From assembly GCF_014873765.1 (NCBI RefSeq), contig NZ_JADBGG010000004.1, positions 124,001 to 188,000 on the forward strand: a stretch of DNA of 64,000 nt, given 5' to 3'. The notes beneath the pieces were generated by a model, which saw only the letters and a program-made list of their open reading frames with translations, did no database searches and had not been told where the DNA came from. Shown here piece by piece: positions 8,933 to 16,668 of this stretch (the stretch's first letter is position 1; each line of letters starts with the position of its first letter). Source of the stretch: Desulfomicrobium macestii. Its GTDB lineage: Bacteria; Desulfobacterota; Desulfovibrionia; Desulfovibrionales; Desulfomicrobiaceae. The position numbers were made by a program, and so were the translations under genes.

Positions 8933-11205
8933 TGGAAGGGAGAAAGCATGGCGGCTGCGTGGTGTATGGCCTGATGTTCTGGGCCGTGTTCGTCATCATG
9001 GGCATGTCCGCGCCGTCATCGTTTGCAACGGTGAATACGGGAGTGTTTTCCCCGCGAGGCATTGGCGGCGGGGGCGGAATGTACGTCATCTCCATCTCTC
9101 CATACGACGAGGGACTCATGTTTCTGGTCACCGACATGGGCGGCGCCTACCGCTCGGAAGACGGTGGCGAGCGGTGGGAGCTGATCCATTACACCCAGGG
9201 CTTTCGTTTCATGCAGTTCTCCACGCCCCCGGTGTTCTTCAAGGATCGCATCTATTGGCGGTCGGGGAAGAGCGCGCTGCGGGTCAGCACGGACCAGGGT
9301 CGCTCGTGGCCCAAAGTGGACGGCATGCCCTGGGGGAAGGACGCGATTCTGCATCTGACCGCGATTCCCGGCTCGCCGGATGTTCTTCTCGTCGGCACGA
9401 AGGGCGGGCTGTGGCGCACTGATGACGACTGCGCGACCTGGAAAAAGGTGCTGGACAGGCAGACATCCGAGACCGTCATCCTTGGCGAGGTCCTCTGCGC
9501 CATGGCGGACCCGGATGCTGTCGCGTGCAGCCGTGACCGGGGCCAGACGTGGACGACGTCTCCCGTGGTCGTCGACGGGCGGGCAATCAAGGGGCACCCT
9601 GCCATGGGGCTTGCTGGCGCGGTGTCGGACAAAGGTTCGCTCATGGTGGCCAGTCTGCACAAGTTCGGCATCATCCGCTCCACGGATCAAGGATCGAGCT
9701 GGGCCCTCGCGCATTCACCCTATGGGGGCGAAAATCATCTTGTCATGGCCCCCGGGCAGACTGATGTCGTCTATGCCGCCCAGACCGGATCAAACGTCAA
9801 CATCAACCTGCTTCGTTCCATTGACGGCGGCCAAAGCTGGAACCCGAGTTTCAGGATGGCCGATTTCGCCCGCAAATACGGCTGGAAGGCGAATGTGGAA
9901 CCGACCTGGATTCAGGACTCCCTGAAATGGAGTTATCTGATCTCGCCCAAGGGTTTTGCGGTCAATCCGCGAAAGCCCGAGGAAGCCTTTCTCGTTACGC
10001 AGGGCGAACTGTATCGCACCCGGGACGGAGGAGAGACATGGCATCCGCGCATGGCCACAGAGGTCGTCGTTGGGCCGGAGAAGTCGGCGCATTACCGGAG
10101 CATCGGGCTGGAGGTGACCAGCGCCTGGGGCTATCATTTCGACCCCCATAACCCGGCCAGACATTACATCACCTACACGGACATCGGATTCACCAGGTCG
10201 CCGGACAGCGGAAAAAGCTGGCAATGGACGGCGCAGGGTTCGCCCTGGAGGAACACGTTCTATGATCTGGTCAACGATCCGGATGTGCCGGACGTGCTGT
10301 ATGCGGCGGTGAGCGCCCGTCACGACATTCCGCACCATTCCAATCTTTCGGTTACCAAATCGGGATATCGGGGGCATCAGGGTGGGGTGGTCAGATCCAC
10401 GGACGGCGGCCTGAGCTGGCAGGTTCCCTATAAGCCGGGCAGTTCATCCGGACTGCCCAAACAGGTCTGCACCACCGTGACTCTCGATCCCGCGTCGCCT
10501 CCTGATCGGCGAACCCTCTATGCCGGTGTGTACGGGGAAGGCGATGATGACGAAGCGGGTGTGTACAAGTCCGTTGATGGAGGAACGTCGTGGGCAAAAA
10601 TTTCGCCGGGCCCGGGCGTTGCGCCAAATCTGCATATCTACCGGTTACGCGTGCATCCGAAGAGCGGAAATTTGTACTGCCTCATCACAGGGCTGCGCTC
10701 CAAGAATAATTTTTTCACGGTTCCGGGCGGCGTCTGGAAGTCGATGGATGGCGGCGAAACATGGAAGTCAATCAGTAGTGGCGTCAACCTTGTCTGGTGG
10801 ACCACGAATTTCGCCTGGGACCCTGAAAACGAAGACGTGATGTACGTCTCGGCCGGCTCTTCGGAAGGGCACTGGATGCAGGGCGGCATATACAAGACGA
10901 CGGACGGCGGAGACTCCTGGGCGCATGTCCTGACCGACGAGATGATTCAAAAAGCGGCCCGGGGGGAGAACTACGAGCAAACCATGGCTGTGGCCCTTCA
11001 TCCTCAAAATTCCCGGTTGGTTTATGCCGGTACTTCCAGGAACGGTTTGCTCTACAGCCAGGATGGCGGGGCGACTTGGCGGCATTATTCGGAATTTCCT
11101 GCTGCATCGGTGCAAAGCATTAATTTTGATCCTTCGGACATGACACGAATCATTGTAACGACCTTTGGACAGGGTGTGTTTGAAGGTCCCTATCTTCCGC
11201 AATGA
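8932..11205 (+). CDS. secreted BNR/Asp-box beta-propeller protein
   Basis: About 757 residues. An N-terminal hydrophobic segment ending near SAPSSFA looks like a signal peptide. The body contains about a dozen Asp-box turns of the form S/T-x-D-x-G-x-x-W, for example SEDGGERW, STDQGRSW, SRDRGQTW, SIDGGQSW, TRDGGETW, STDGGLSW, SVDGGTSW, SMDGGETW, TTDGGDSW and SQDGGATW. This spacing predicts one or two seven-bladed propellers, as in GH74 xyloglucanase, sortilin-type and photosystem HCF136-type proteins. I do not see proof of catalytic activity. The start at 8932 overlaps the preceding stop (TAATG); the open frame further upstream is overlap only. It could bind or trim the exopolysaccharide outside the inner membrane. 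Confidence 0.8.
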   Translation: MEGRKHGGCVVYGLMFWAVFVIMGMSAPSSFATVNTGVFSPRGIGGGGGMYVISISPYDEGLMFLVTDMGGAYRSEDGGERWELIHYTQGFRFMQFSTPPVFFKDRIYWRSGKSALRVSTDQGRSWPKVDGMPWGKDAILHLTAIPGSPDVLLVGTKGGLWRTDDDCATWKKVLDRQTSETVILGEVLCAMADPDAVACSRDRGQTWTTSPVVVDGRAIKGHPAMGLAGAVSDKGSLMVASLHKFGIIRSTDQGSSWALAHSPYGGENHLVMAPGQTDVVYAAQTGSNVNINLLRSIDGGQSWNPSFRMADFARKYGWKANVEPTWIQDSLKWSYLISPKGFAVNPRKPEEAFLVTQGELYRTRDGGETWHPRMATEVVVGPEKSAHYRSIGLEVTSAWGYHFDPHNPARHYITYTDIGFTRSPDSGKSWQWTAQGSPWRNTFYDLVNDPDVPDVLYAAVSARHDIPHHSNLSVTKSGYRGHQGGVVRSTDGGLSWQVPYKPGSSSGLPKQVCTTVTLDPASPPDRRTLYAGVYGEGDDDEAGVYKSVDGGTSWAKISPGPGVAPNLHIYRLRVHPKSGNLYCLITGLRSKNNFFTVPGGVWKSMDGGETWKSISSGVNLVWWTTNFAWDPENEDVMYVSAGSSEGHWMQGGIYKTTDGGDSWAHVLTDEMIQKAARGENYEQTMAVALHPQNSRLVYAGTSRNGLLYSQDGGATWRHYSEFPAASVQSINFDPSDMTRIIVTTFGQGVFEGPYLPQ

Positions 11206-11276
11206 GAGTAGGCAGGACATGACTTTACATGAAAGAGCTGGATTGAAAATTCATGTATGTATAGATCGAGGTGTAT

Positions 11277-13094
11277 ATGTCCTCATTTTTTAGTTGCTTC
11301 GGATGCAATGAAGAATGCTTGAATCAGGATTCTCTTTTTCATGATGTCGATGAAACATTGAATCCTTGCCGTACACGTACACTCTCAAGCTTCATAGGAA
11401 AGAATTTTCGCATCAGAATTGGAAAAACTCCTTCACCGGAAATGAAATATTCAATTTTTTATGAGAATTTGAAATGGAAGATATTCATAGTAGGGGATGT
11501 GGTTGATATTCCTTCGAATCATATTGAGATCATATCCGATGCTCTCAGCCGGGAATCATTTTATGAATTATCCAAATTCGAGGGCATGTATGGGATAATC
11601 GCAGTAAATAATATTGAAAATGAAGTGTTTGTATTGACCGACAGAAGAAGCCAGTATCCCATTTACTGGGGGATTGATTCCGGAAATTTATATATAGGGT
11701 CTGAGGTCTCGTCTTTTTGCAAGCTGGATGTGTTTAATGTCAGCAAGAAATGGATATGGGAATTTTTATATTACAATTTTTCAGTCTCAAACGTAAGTTT
11801 TCTAGAAGGTGTAAACAGAGCTTCTGCAGGCACGGTGATGAAGTTTTCGCTGCAAGATTCAATTGTGTACAAAATATTCACCTATGCATCGGAATTCAAG
11901 GTGCATACGCCGCTTCTCAAGAAAAAAAAGGCACTTGAAGCAGCCTTGGAAGTTTTTTCGGAAAGATTCCCTCTTTATTTTGAAAATACACAGATGGCAT
12001 GCCCCATCACAGCCGGTTGGGATGCACGGACAGTGCTGGGTTTCAAGCCGACCGGTGCGGACATGACAACTTACACCTACGGGATTCCCGGTACGTCGGA
12101 TCTGATCCGTGCGGCAAGAGTGGCCCGCAGCGCCGGAACGTTGCACAAGGAGGTTTTGTTTGATCAGGAATTCGTGGCCGGTTTGCCTGAACTTATGCTG
12201 GACACTGTTTATGTATCTTCCGGAACACAAGGGGTGAAACGGGCCACATTGCTGCACGTGTATCGCTCGATAACGCAAAATGGGACGAATTATCCGCTTA
12301 CCCTGAGTGGTGTTGCCTTGGGTGCGCTGCGTGGACATGCTGGATGGCATCCATTGACTTCTCCAGACGTGTACGACCTCTTTGAAGGCAAGACATCAGA
12401 ATTTCAAAATGGTTCATGGGGAGATATATTTGAAGATGACATTGGTGATTTTTCTGATCATATTATAGAAACTAATTGTTTACTTGCTGATAGATTTGGG
12501 AGTTTTACGTCCAGTGCCCATCATTTTTCATATAGCCTGTACATGATTGGTGCGAGATATTTTGGCGGGGAAATGAAAATCGCAGACAACTTCACCACGT
12601 GGCGAGTTCCTGCATACGATACGAAAATCATAGAGTACGGTTTCGCTTCGGAACTCAGCATGCTGAGCTATTCCCAGTTTTTGCCCGAGCATAGTCGCGG
12701 CTCGCGCTGCGAAATGGTCATGCAGTCCTATCTGCTGGCGAAAAAAGCTCCGCACCTTGCAAAAATACCCATTGTCAGCGCGCGTCCCGATTTTGTCCTG
12801 GGGGGAGATTTATTTCACTTCCTGTACAGGGTTAACCATAAGATTCGCAATACATTGAATAAAGAAATAAATCAGGTCCCGCTCGAAGATTGGGAGACAT
12901 GGCTGAATAAGGATTGTGGATCATGGATTGATGCGTTTTTTCACGGTCATGATCTTGAAATATCAAAATATGTTTCCAGGAAAAATTTGATGGAATTGCT
13001 CAGTGGAGACAAAAGTGGTCATATGTTTACGAAAATGTTTACTGTGGAGATAGTGCTGCGGCTTGTGAAGAATAGATGGGTTAAATTTTGGTAA
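11277..13094 (+). CDS. asparagine-synthetase-like ligase without glutaminase cysteine
   Basis: About 605 residues resembling glutamine-dependent asparagine synthetases: an N-terminal Ntn-like domain (FEGMYGIIAVNNIENEVFVL followed by TDRRSQYPIYW) and a C-terminal PP-loop synthetase domain with ITAGWDARTVLG in place of SGGxDS (D near residue 249). The catalytic Cys2 of true glutaminases is missing: the protein begins Met-Ser-Ser, so glutamine is unlikely to be the nitrogen donor. This is the state of beta-lactam synthetases and related ligases. GAGG five bases before the ATG at 11277 supports that start; a GTG at 11271 is possible. The gene is much more AT-rich than its neighbours. The product formed is unknown. 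Confidence 0.72.
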   Translation: MSSFFSCFGCNEECLNQDSLFHDVDETLNPCRTRTLSSFIGKNFRIRIGKTPSPEMKYSIFYENLKWKIFIVGDVVDIPSNHIEIISDALSRESFYELSKFEGMYGIIAVNNIENEVFVLTDRRSQYPIYWGIDSGNLYIGSEVSSFCKLDVFNVSKKWIWEFLYYNFSVSNVSFLEGVNRASAGTVMKFSLQDSIVYKIFTYASEFKVHTPLLKKKKALEAALEVFSERFPLYFENTQMACPITAGWDARTVLGFKPTGADMTTYTYGIPGTSDLIRAARVARSAGTLHKEVLFDQEFVAGLPELMLDTVYVSSGTQGVKRATLLHVYRSITQNGTNYPLTLSGVALGALRGHAGWHPLTSPDVYDLFEGKTSEFQNGSWGDIFEDDIGDFSDHIIETNCLLADRFGSFTSSAHHFSYSLYMIGARYFGGEMKIADNFTTWRVPAYDTKIIEYGFASELSMLSYSQFLPEHSRGSRCEMVMQSYLLAKKAPHLAKIPIVSARPDFVLGGDLFHFLYRVNHKIRNTLNKEINQVPLEDWETWLNKDCGSWIDAFFHGHDLEISKYVSRKNLMELLSGDKSGHMFTKMFTVEIVLRLVKNRWVKFW

Positions 13095-13135
13095 CATGCT
13101 GAAATTATCAGTTCTATACTGGTGAAGAGGGATCA

Positions 13136-13930
13136 ATGAGTGAAGTCAAGAAAGTATTATGGACTGGCGGGTGGGACTCGACATTCAGAGTGCTTTACCT
13201 TGTCGTGGTGGAAAAATGTCCTGTACAGACATACTATATAATTGATCCGTTCCGCTGGTCTCTTGTCCACGAGTTCAAGGCGATGAGCAACATCAAGCGT
13301 ACCTTGAAGCAAAAATATCCTGAATTGAGTGATCTTCTGTTGCCGACACTCTATTTTGACAAAACAGATGTGGGTGAAAATATGCATTTATCCGCATGTT
13401 ATGCAGGACTTAAAGAGAGACTGGGTGGACAATACGAGTGGTTGTCCATCTGGGCCGATCAATTCGGCCTGTCGGAAATTGAGCTGGTTATTGAACGTTC
13501 TGATTCTGTTGTCGGCTGCCGTTCCGTCATTGCAAATTATTTATCGAAAGATGAAAATGGATATCGCGTTATCGATTCAAAATTTAAAGGAACGCCTGTC
13601 TATGATCTTTTCCATTATTTTGTTTTCGCGATAACGGACATTTATAAAGTGGACATGCGAAGAATAGCGACAGAACACGATTTTGCGGACATACTGGATT
13701 TTTCATGGTTTTGTCACCGCCCAACATTTTTTTCCAAGCCGTGCGGAACATGTAATCCATGTAAGAATACGTATGTGAAGGGTCTTCAAGACAGGCTCGG
13801 CCCGTATGGAAGATGTATGTATTTTTTGAATTATTATTCAAATCCTAAAAATTATTTTGACAAGAATTCGCGCACGTTCTCTTTTCTCAAGTCCATGAAG
13901 AATTCTTTGGCAAGGAAGATAGCTTCATGA
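13136..13930 (+). CDS. QueC-like PP-loop ATPase
   Basis: A 264-residue protein starting with a PP-loop, VLWTGGWDSTFRVL, which fits the N-type ATP pyrophosphatase motif SGGxDS with a threonine for the first serine. Near the C-terminus C193, C203, C206 and C209 (in CHRPTFFSKPCGTCNPC) have the spacing of the zinc site of QueC, the 7-cyano-7-deazaguanine synthase. The rest is divergent, and no queD, queE or folE gene is nearby, so a queuosine role is unlikely. It probably adenylates a carboxylate for amide or nitrile formation on an unknown substrate. AGAGGG precedes the ATG. AT-rich like the gene before it, it was probably acquired together with it. Confidence 0.65.
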   Translation: MSEVKKVLWTGGWDSTFRVLYLVVVEKCPVQTYYIIDPFRWSLVHEFKAMSNIKRTLKQKYPELSDLLLPTLYFDKTDVGENMHLSACYAGLKERLGGQYEWLSIWADQFGLSEIELVIERSDSVVGCRSVIANYLSKDENGYRVIDSKFKGTPVYDLFHYFVFAITDIYKVDMRRIATEHDFADILDFSWFCHRPTFFSKPCGTCNPCKNTYVKGLQDRLGPYGRCMYFLNYYSNPKNYFDKNSRTFSFLKSMKNSLARKIAS

Positions 13931-13974
13931 ATAGTGCTCTTAAAATTAATCTCAATGTGTAGAATGGAGATACT

Positions 13975-15147
13975 GTGGGACGCGCACTCATCACTTCGGC
14001 CAGCACTCGTGTTGCCTACTGCATCTGCAAGAATTTAAGTCGCCATGGCATCCAGGCGGTCATGGCGGATTCCGATCCGCTCGCCATGTCATTCTGGTCG
14101 CGCCATGCCGCCGGCAGACATGTGTACGCTTCGCCCTTTGTGGATGAGGCCCGCTTTGTCGAAGACATTCTTCGGATCATCGACAAGGAGAAAATCGACG
14201 TTCTTATCCCTGTGCTGGAAGAAACCTATTTCGTGGCGCGTCATCGCGCCGTCCTTGCTCCTCATGTGCGCATCTTCATGGCGCAGTACAAGGATCTCAT
14301 CAGCCTGCACGACAAGCGCTCTCTCAAAAACATTGCGGAGCGTCTCGGGGTGAGCATGCCCCTGACCGTGGAACTCAAAGACGCAGTCACTTCAGGCTTG
14401 CCGCCCGATTTTCATTTTCCTGCCGTCCTCAAGCCCAAGCAGGGGGGGGGAGGGTGGTCGGTGATGGAAGTATCCAGCCAGTCCGCCTTGCGCATGATGG
14501 CCGGGCGGACTGACGTGCTCCCGGAACGCTATCTCGTTCAGGAAAAAATCGAAGGTCCTATTGCGGGAGTGGCCATGCTCTACCGCGACGGGGCCCTGGT
14601 CGCTGCGGACTCATATTGGACCGTGCAGACCTATCCCCACCCGTACGGCCAACCGACGGTCCGGGTCAGCCGGGATTTTCCCGATGCCACGGCGGCGATG
14701 AAGACCCTCCTTGATGATTTGCAATGGACCGGGCCGTGTCAGGCGGACTTTCTTCATGACGAGGTCCGGAACAAGAGTTTTCTCATCGACGTCAATCCGC
14801 GTTTTTGGGGTTCGGTCGGGCAGAGCATCGCCCGGGGCATAGATTTTCCCTACTACTATTACAAATGCGCCATGGGCGAGAATGACTTCAGTGCGCCCCT
14901 GAACCCGCCGGTGGTCGCCACGCGGTGGCTGGGCGGAGACATGATGCGAAAAGCCCATGCATTTTTATCCGGATCCAGCGCCGCGCGGCCGGACGCGGTG
15001 TTATCCGGATTCGCGGCCATGGATGATTTTGAGTTGCTCGATCCTTTTCCTCTGGCAGGCTGGGCCGCCTGCCAGGCCGCTCGCAAGGTGTGCAGCCTGG
15101 TCGGACGGGGTGCGCACCGGGAGGCTTTGGACGGGGTTTGGGAGTAA
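13975..15147 (+). CDS. ATP-grasp carboxylate-amine ligase-like protein
   Basis: A 390-residue ATP-grasp protein of the carbamoyl-phosphate-synthase/D-Ala-ligase superfamily. Visible parts: an N-terminal Rossmann pre-ATP-grasp region (RALITSASTRVAYCICKNL), the ATP lid FPAVLKPKQGGGGWSVMEV (residues about 149-167), ERYLVQEKIEGPIAGVAML, and the Mg-binding end FLIDVNPRFWGSVGQS. Such enzymes join a carboxylate to an amine or thiol through an acyl-phosphate. GTG start with GGAG five bases upstream. The glycine loop is encoded through nine consecutive G residues (14442-14450). With the two preceding ligase-like genes it forms a three-enzyme set; the substrate is unknown. Confidence 0.75.
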   Translation: MGRALITSASTRVAYCICKNLSRHGIQAVMADSDPLAMSFWSRHAAGRHVYASPFVDEARFVEDILRIIDKEKIDVLIPVLEETYFVARHRAVLAPHVRIFMAQYKDLISLHDKRSLKNIAERLGVSMPLTVELKDAVTSGLPPDFHFPAVLKPKQGGGGWSVMEVSSQSALRMMAGRTDVLPERYLVQEKIEGPIAGVAMLYRDGALVAADSYWTVQTYPHPYGQPTVRVSRDFPDATAAMKTLLDDLQWTGPCQADFLHDEVRNKSFLIDVNPRFWGSVGQSIARGIDFPYYYYKCAMGENDFSAPLNPPVVATRWLGGDMMRKAHAFLSGSSAARPDAVLSGFAAMDDFELLDPFPLAGWAACQAARKVCSLVGRGAHREALDGVWE

Positions 15148-15188
15148 GACAGACCTTTGGAACGTGAACATCGGATGAGGGGAGCTGA

Positions 15189-16022
15189 ATGGAACTCTTG
15201 AAGAATCAAAAGAATCTGATCATCTGGGTTGTTTTCCTAGCCGTTGCCGCCGGGGTCGTCTATTGGCCGATCGTCGTACCCATGGTCAGACAGTGGGCTG
15301 CCGACGACAACTACTCGCACGGCTTTCTTGTGCCTTTCATCGCCGGGTATCTGGTCTACATGCGCCGGGACGATCTCCTGAAGGCGGAGGTCAAGCCGGC
15401 CGAGTCCGGCATGGGTCTCATCCTCTTTGGGCTGGCCATGCTTCTTTTCGGCTGGCTGGGCACGGAATACTTCACCATGCGCGCCTCCCTGGTGGTCATC
15501 ATCGCGGGATCGGTGCTCTATATCCTGGGATGGAAGATTTTTGGGATTCTCCTTGCCCCTTTGGCCTATCTGCTGCTCATGATCCCGATTCCCTACATCA
15601 TCTATGACGCCGCCGCCTTTCCCCTGAAACTCTTTGTGACCAAGGTTTCGGTCCTGGCCCTCAAGGCCATGGGCATCGTCATCTGGCAGGAAGGCAACAT
15701 CCTCATGTTCCCAAGCATTACCCTTGAGGTGGCGGATGCCTGCAGCGGACTGCGCTCCATCATGTCCCTTTTGGCCCTGGGCACGGCGTACGCATTCGTG
15801 CTGCACTCCTCGGTCCGGGACCGGGTGGTGCTCATCGCCTCGACCCTGCCCATCGCGGTTTTCACCAACTGCCTGCGGGTCATCGCCACGGGGGTTCTGG
15901 CCCAATATTTCGGGGCGGCGGCAGCCGAGGGCTTTTTCCATGAATTCGCGGGATTCTTCGTCTTTTTCGCAGCGGTGGTCATGTTCGTGGCCCTGGGCGC
16001 AGCACTCAAGAGGTGGTCATGA
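15189..16022 (+). CDS. exosortase
   Basis: A 277-residue polytopic membrane protein with all three catalytic positions of exosortases: Cys185 in ADACSGLRS, Arg230 in TNCLRV and His251 in FFHEFAG. The N-terminal signature DDNYSHGFLVPFIAGYLVY is also typical. Exosortases are cysteine transpeptidases that cleave C-terminal PEP-CTERM-like sorting signals and pass the protein to the cell surface, usually in bacteria making exopolysaccharide. The exact subclass (XrtA, XrtD or other) cannot be fixed by eye. The gene begins at the ATG after GGGGAGCTGA, and its stop overlaps the epsI start as ATGA. Confidence 0.93.
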   Translation: MELLKNQKNLIIWVVFLAVAAGVVYWPIVVPMVRQWAADDNYSHGFLVPFIAGYLVYMRRDDLLKAEVKPAESGMGLILFGLAMLLFGWLGTEYFTMRASLVVIIAGSVLYILGWKIFGILLAPLAYLLLMIPIPYIIYDAAAFPLKLFVTKVSVLALKAMGIVIWQEGNILMFPSITLEVADACSGLRSIMSLLALGTAYAFVLHSSVRDRVVLIASTLPIAVFTNCLRVIATGVLAQYFGAAAAEGFFHEFAGFFVFFAAVVMFVALGAALKRWS

Positions 16023-16651
16023 ATATTCGCTTCCGTTTTATTTTCATCATGCTGCTTTTGGCCGGGGCCGGAACGTACATGGCGTTTCATCGCGATCTCG
16101 AAGTGCCCCCGGGGCGGCCCTTCGAGGAATTTCCGGCCAGCCATGCGGGCTGGCGCATGATCGGGCAGGCAAACCTGAGCAAAAACATCGTGAAGGTGCT
16201 GATGCCGACGGATTATCTCTCCCGGCGTTATGCCAGGGAGGATGGCTCGACCGTCGACATGTACCTGAGTTTTTTCGACGGCGGACCCGATTCGGGCAGG
16301 ATACACTCGCCCAAGCATTGCCTGCCGGGCGGCGGCTGGACGGAACTGTCCTCCAGGCACGTGACGTTGGATTTGGGCAGGGAAGCGGTAAATCTGGTCC
16401 AGGCCGTGTACGCCATGGGCAATAACCGGGAGGTCATCTACTACTGGTTCTCCATGCGCGGAAAGACCATGTCGGACGAGCTTTCCCTGAAACTTGCGGA
16501 GATTACAGGCTCCATGTTTCACCGTCGCCGGGATCAGAGCTTTATGAGGATTTCCGTGCAGGGAGATGGCGCCCAGGAGGAGGCGGAGCGACGGATCGAA
16601 GGTTTTCTGCGGGATTTCTATCCGGTCATTCGCGATTTTTTGCCTAACTAG
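16019..16651 (+). CDS. epsI: EpsI family protein (exosortase partner)
   Basis: A 210-residue protein with an N-terminal membrane anchor (residues about 5-20) and the EpsI/exosortase-C-terminal signature HSPKHCLPGGGW. EpsI-like domains are either fused to or encoded just behind exosortases and are thought to take part in processing or in exopolysaccharide export; the exact activity is not established. The ATG at 16019 overlaps the exosortase stop and has AGGTGG directly ahead; the GTG at 16013 is less likely. The pair is thus translationally coupled. Confidence 0.9.
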   Translation: MNIRFRFIFIMLLLAGAGTYMAFHRDLEVPPGRPFEEFPASHAGWRMIGQANLSKNIVKVLMPTDYLSRRYAREDGSTVDMYLSFFDGGPDSGRIHSPKHCLPGGGWTELSSRHVTLDLGREAVNLVQAVYAMGNNREVIYYWFSMRGKTMSDELSLKLAEITGSMFHRRRDQSFMRISVQGDGAQEEAERRIEGFLRDFYPVIRDFLPN

Positions 16652-16668
16652 AAATTTGTGGGGGACTC

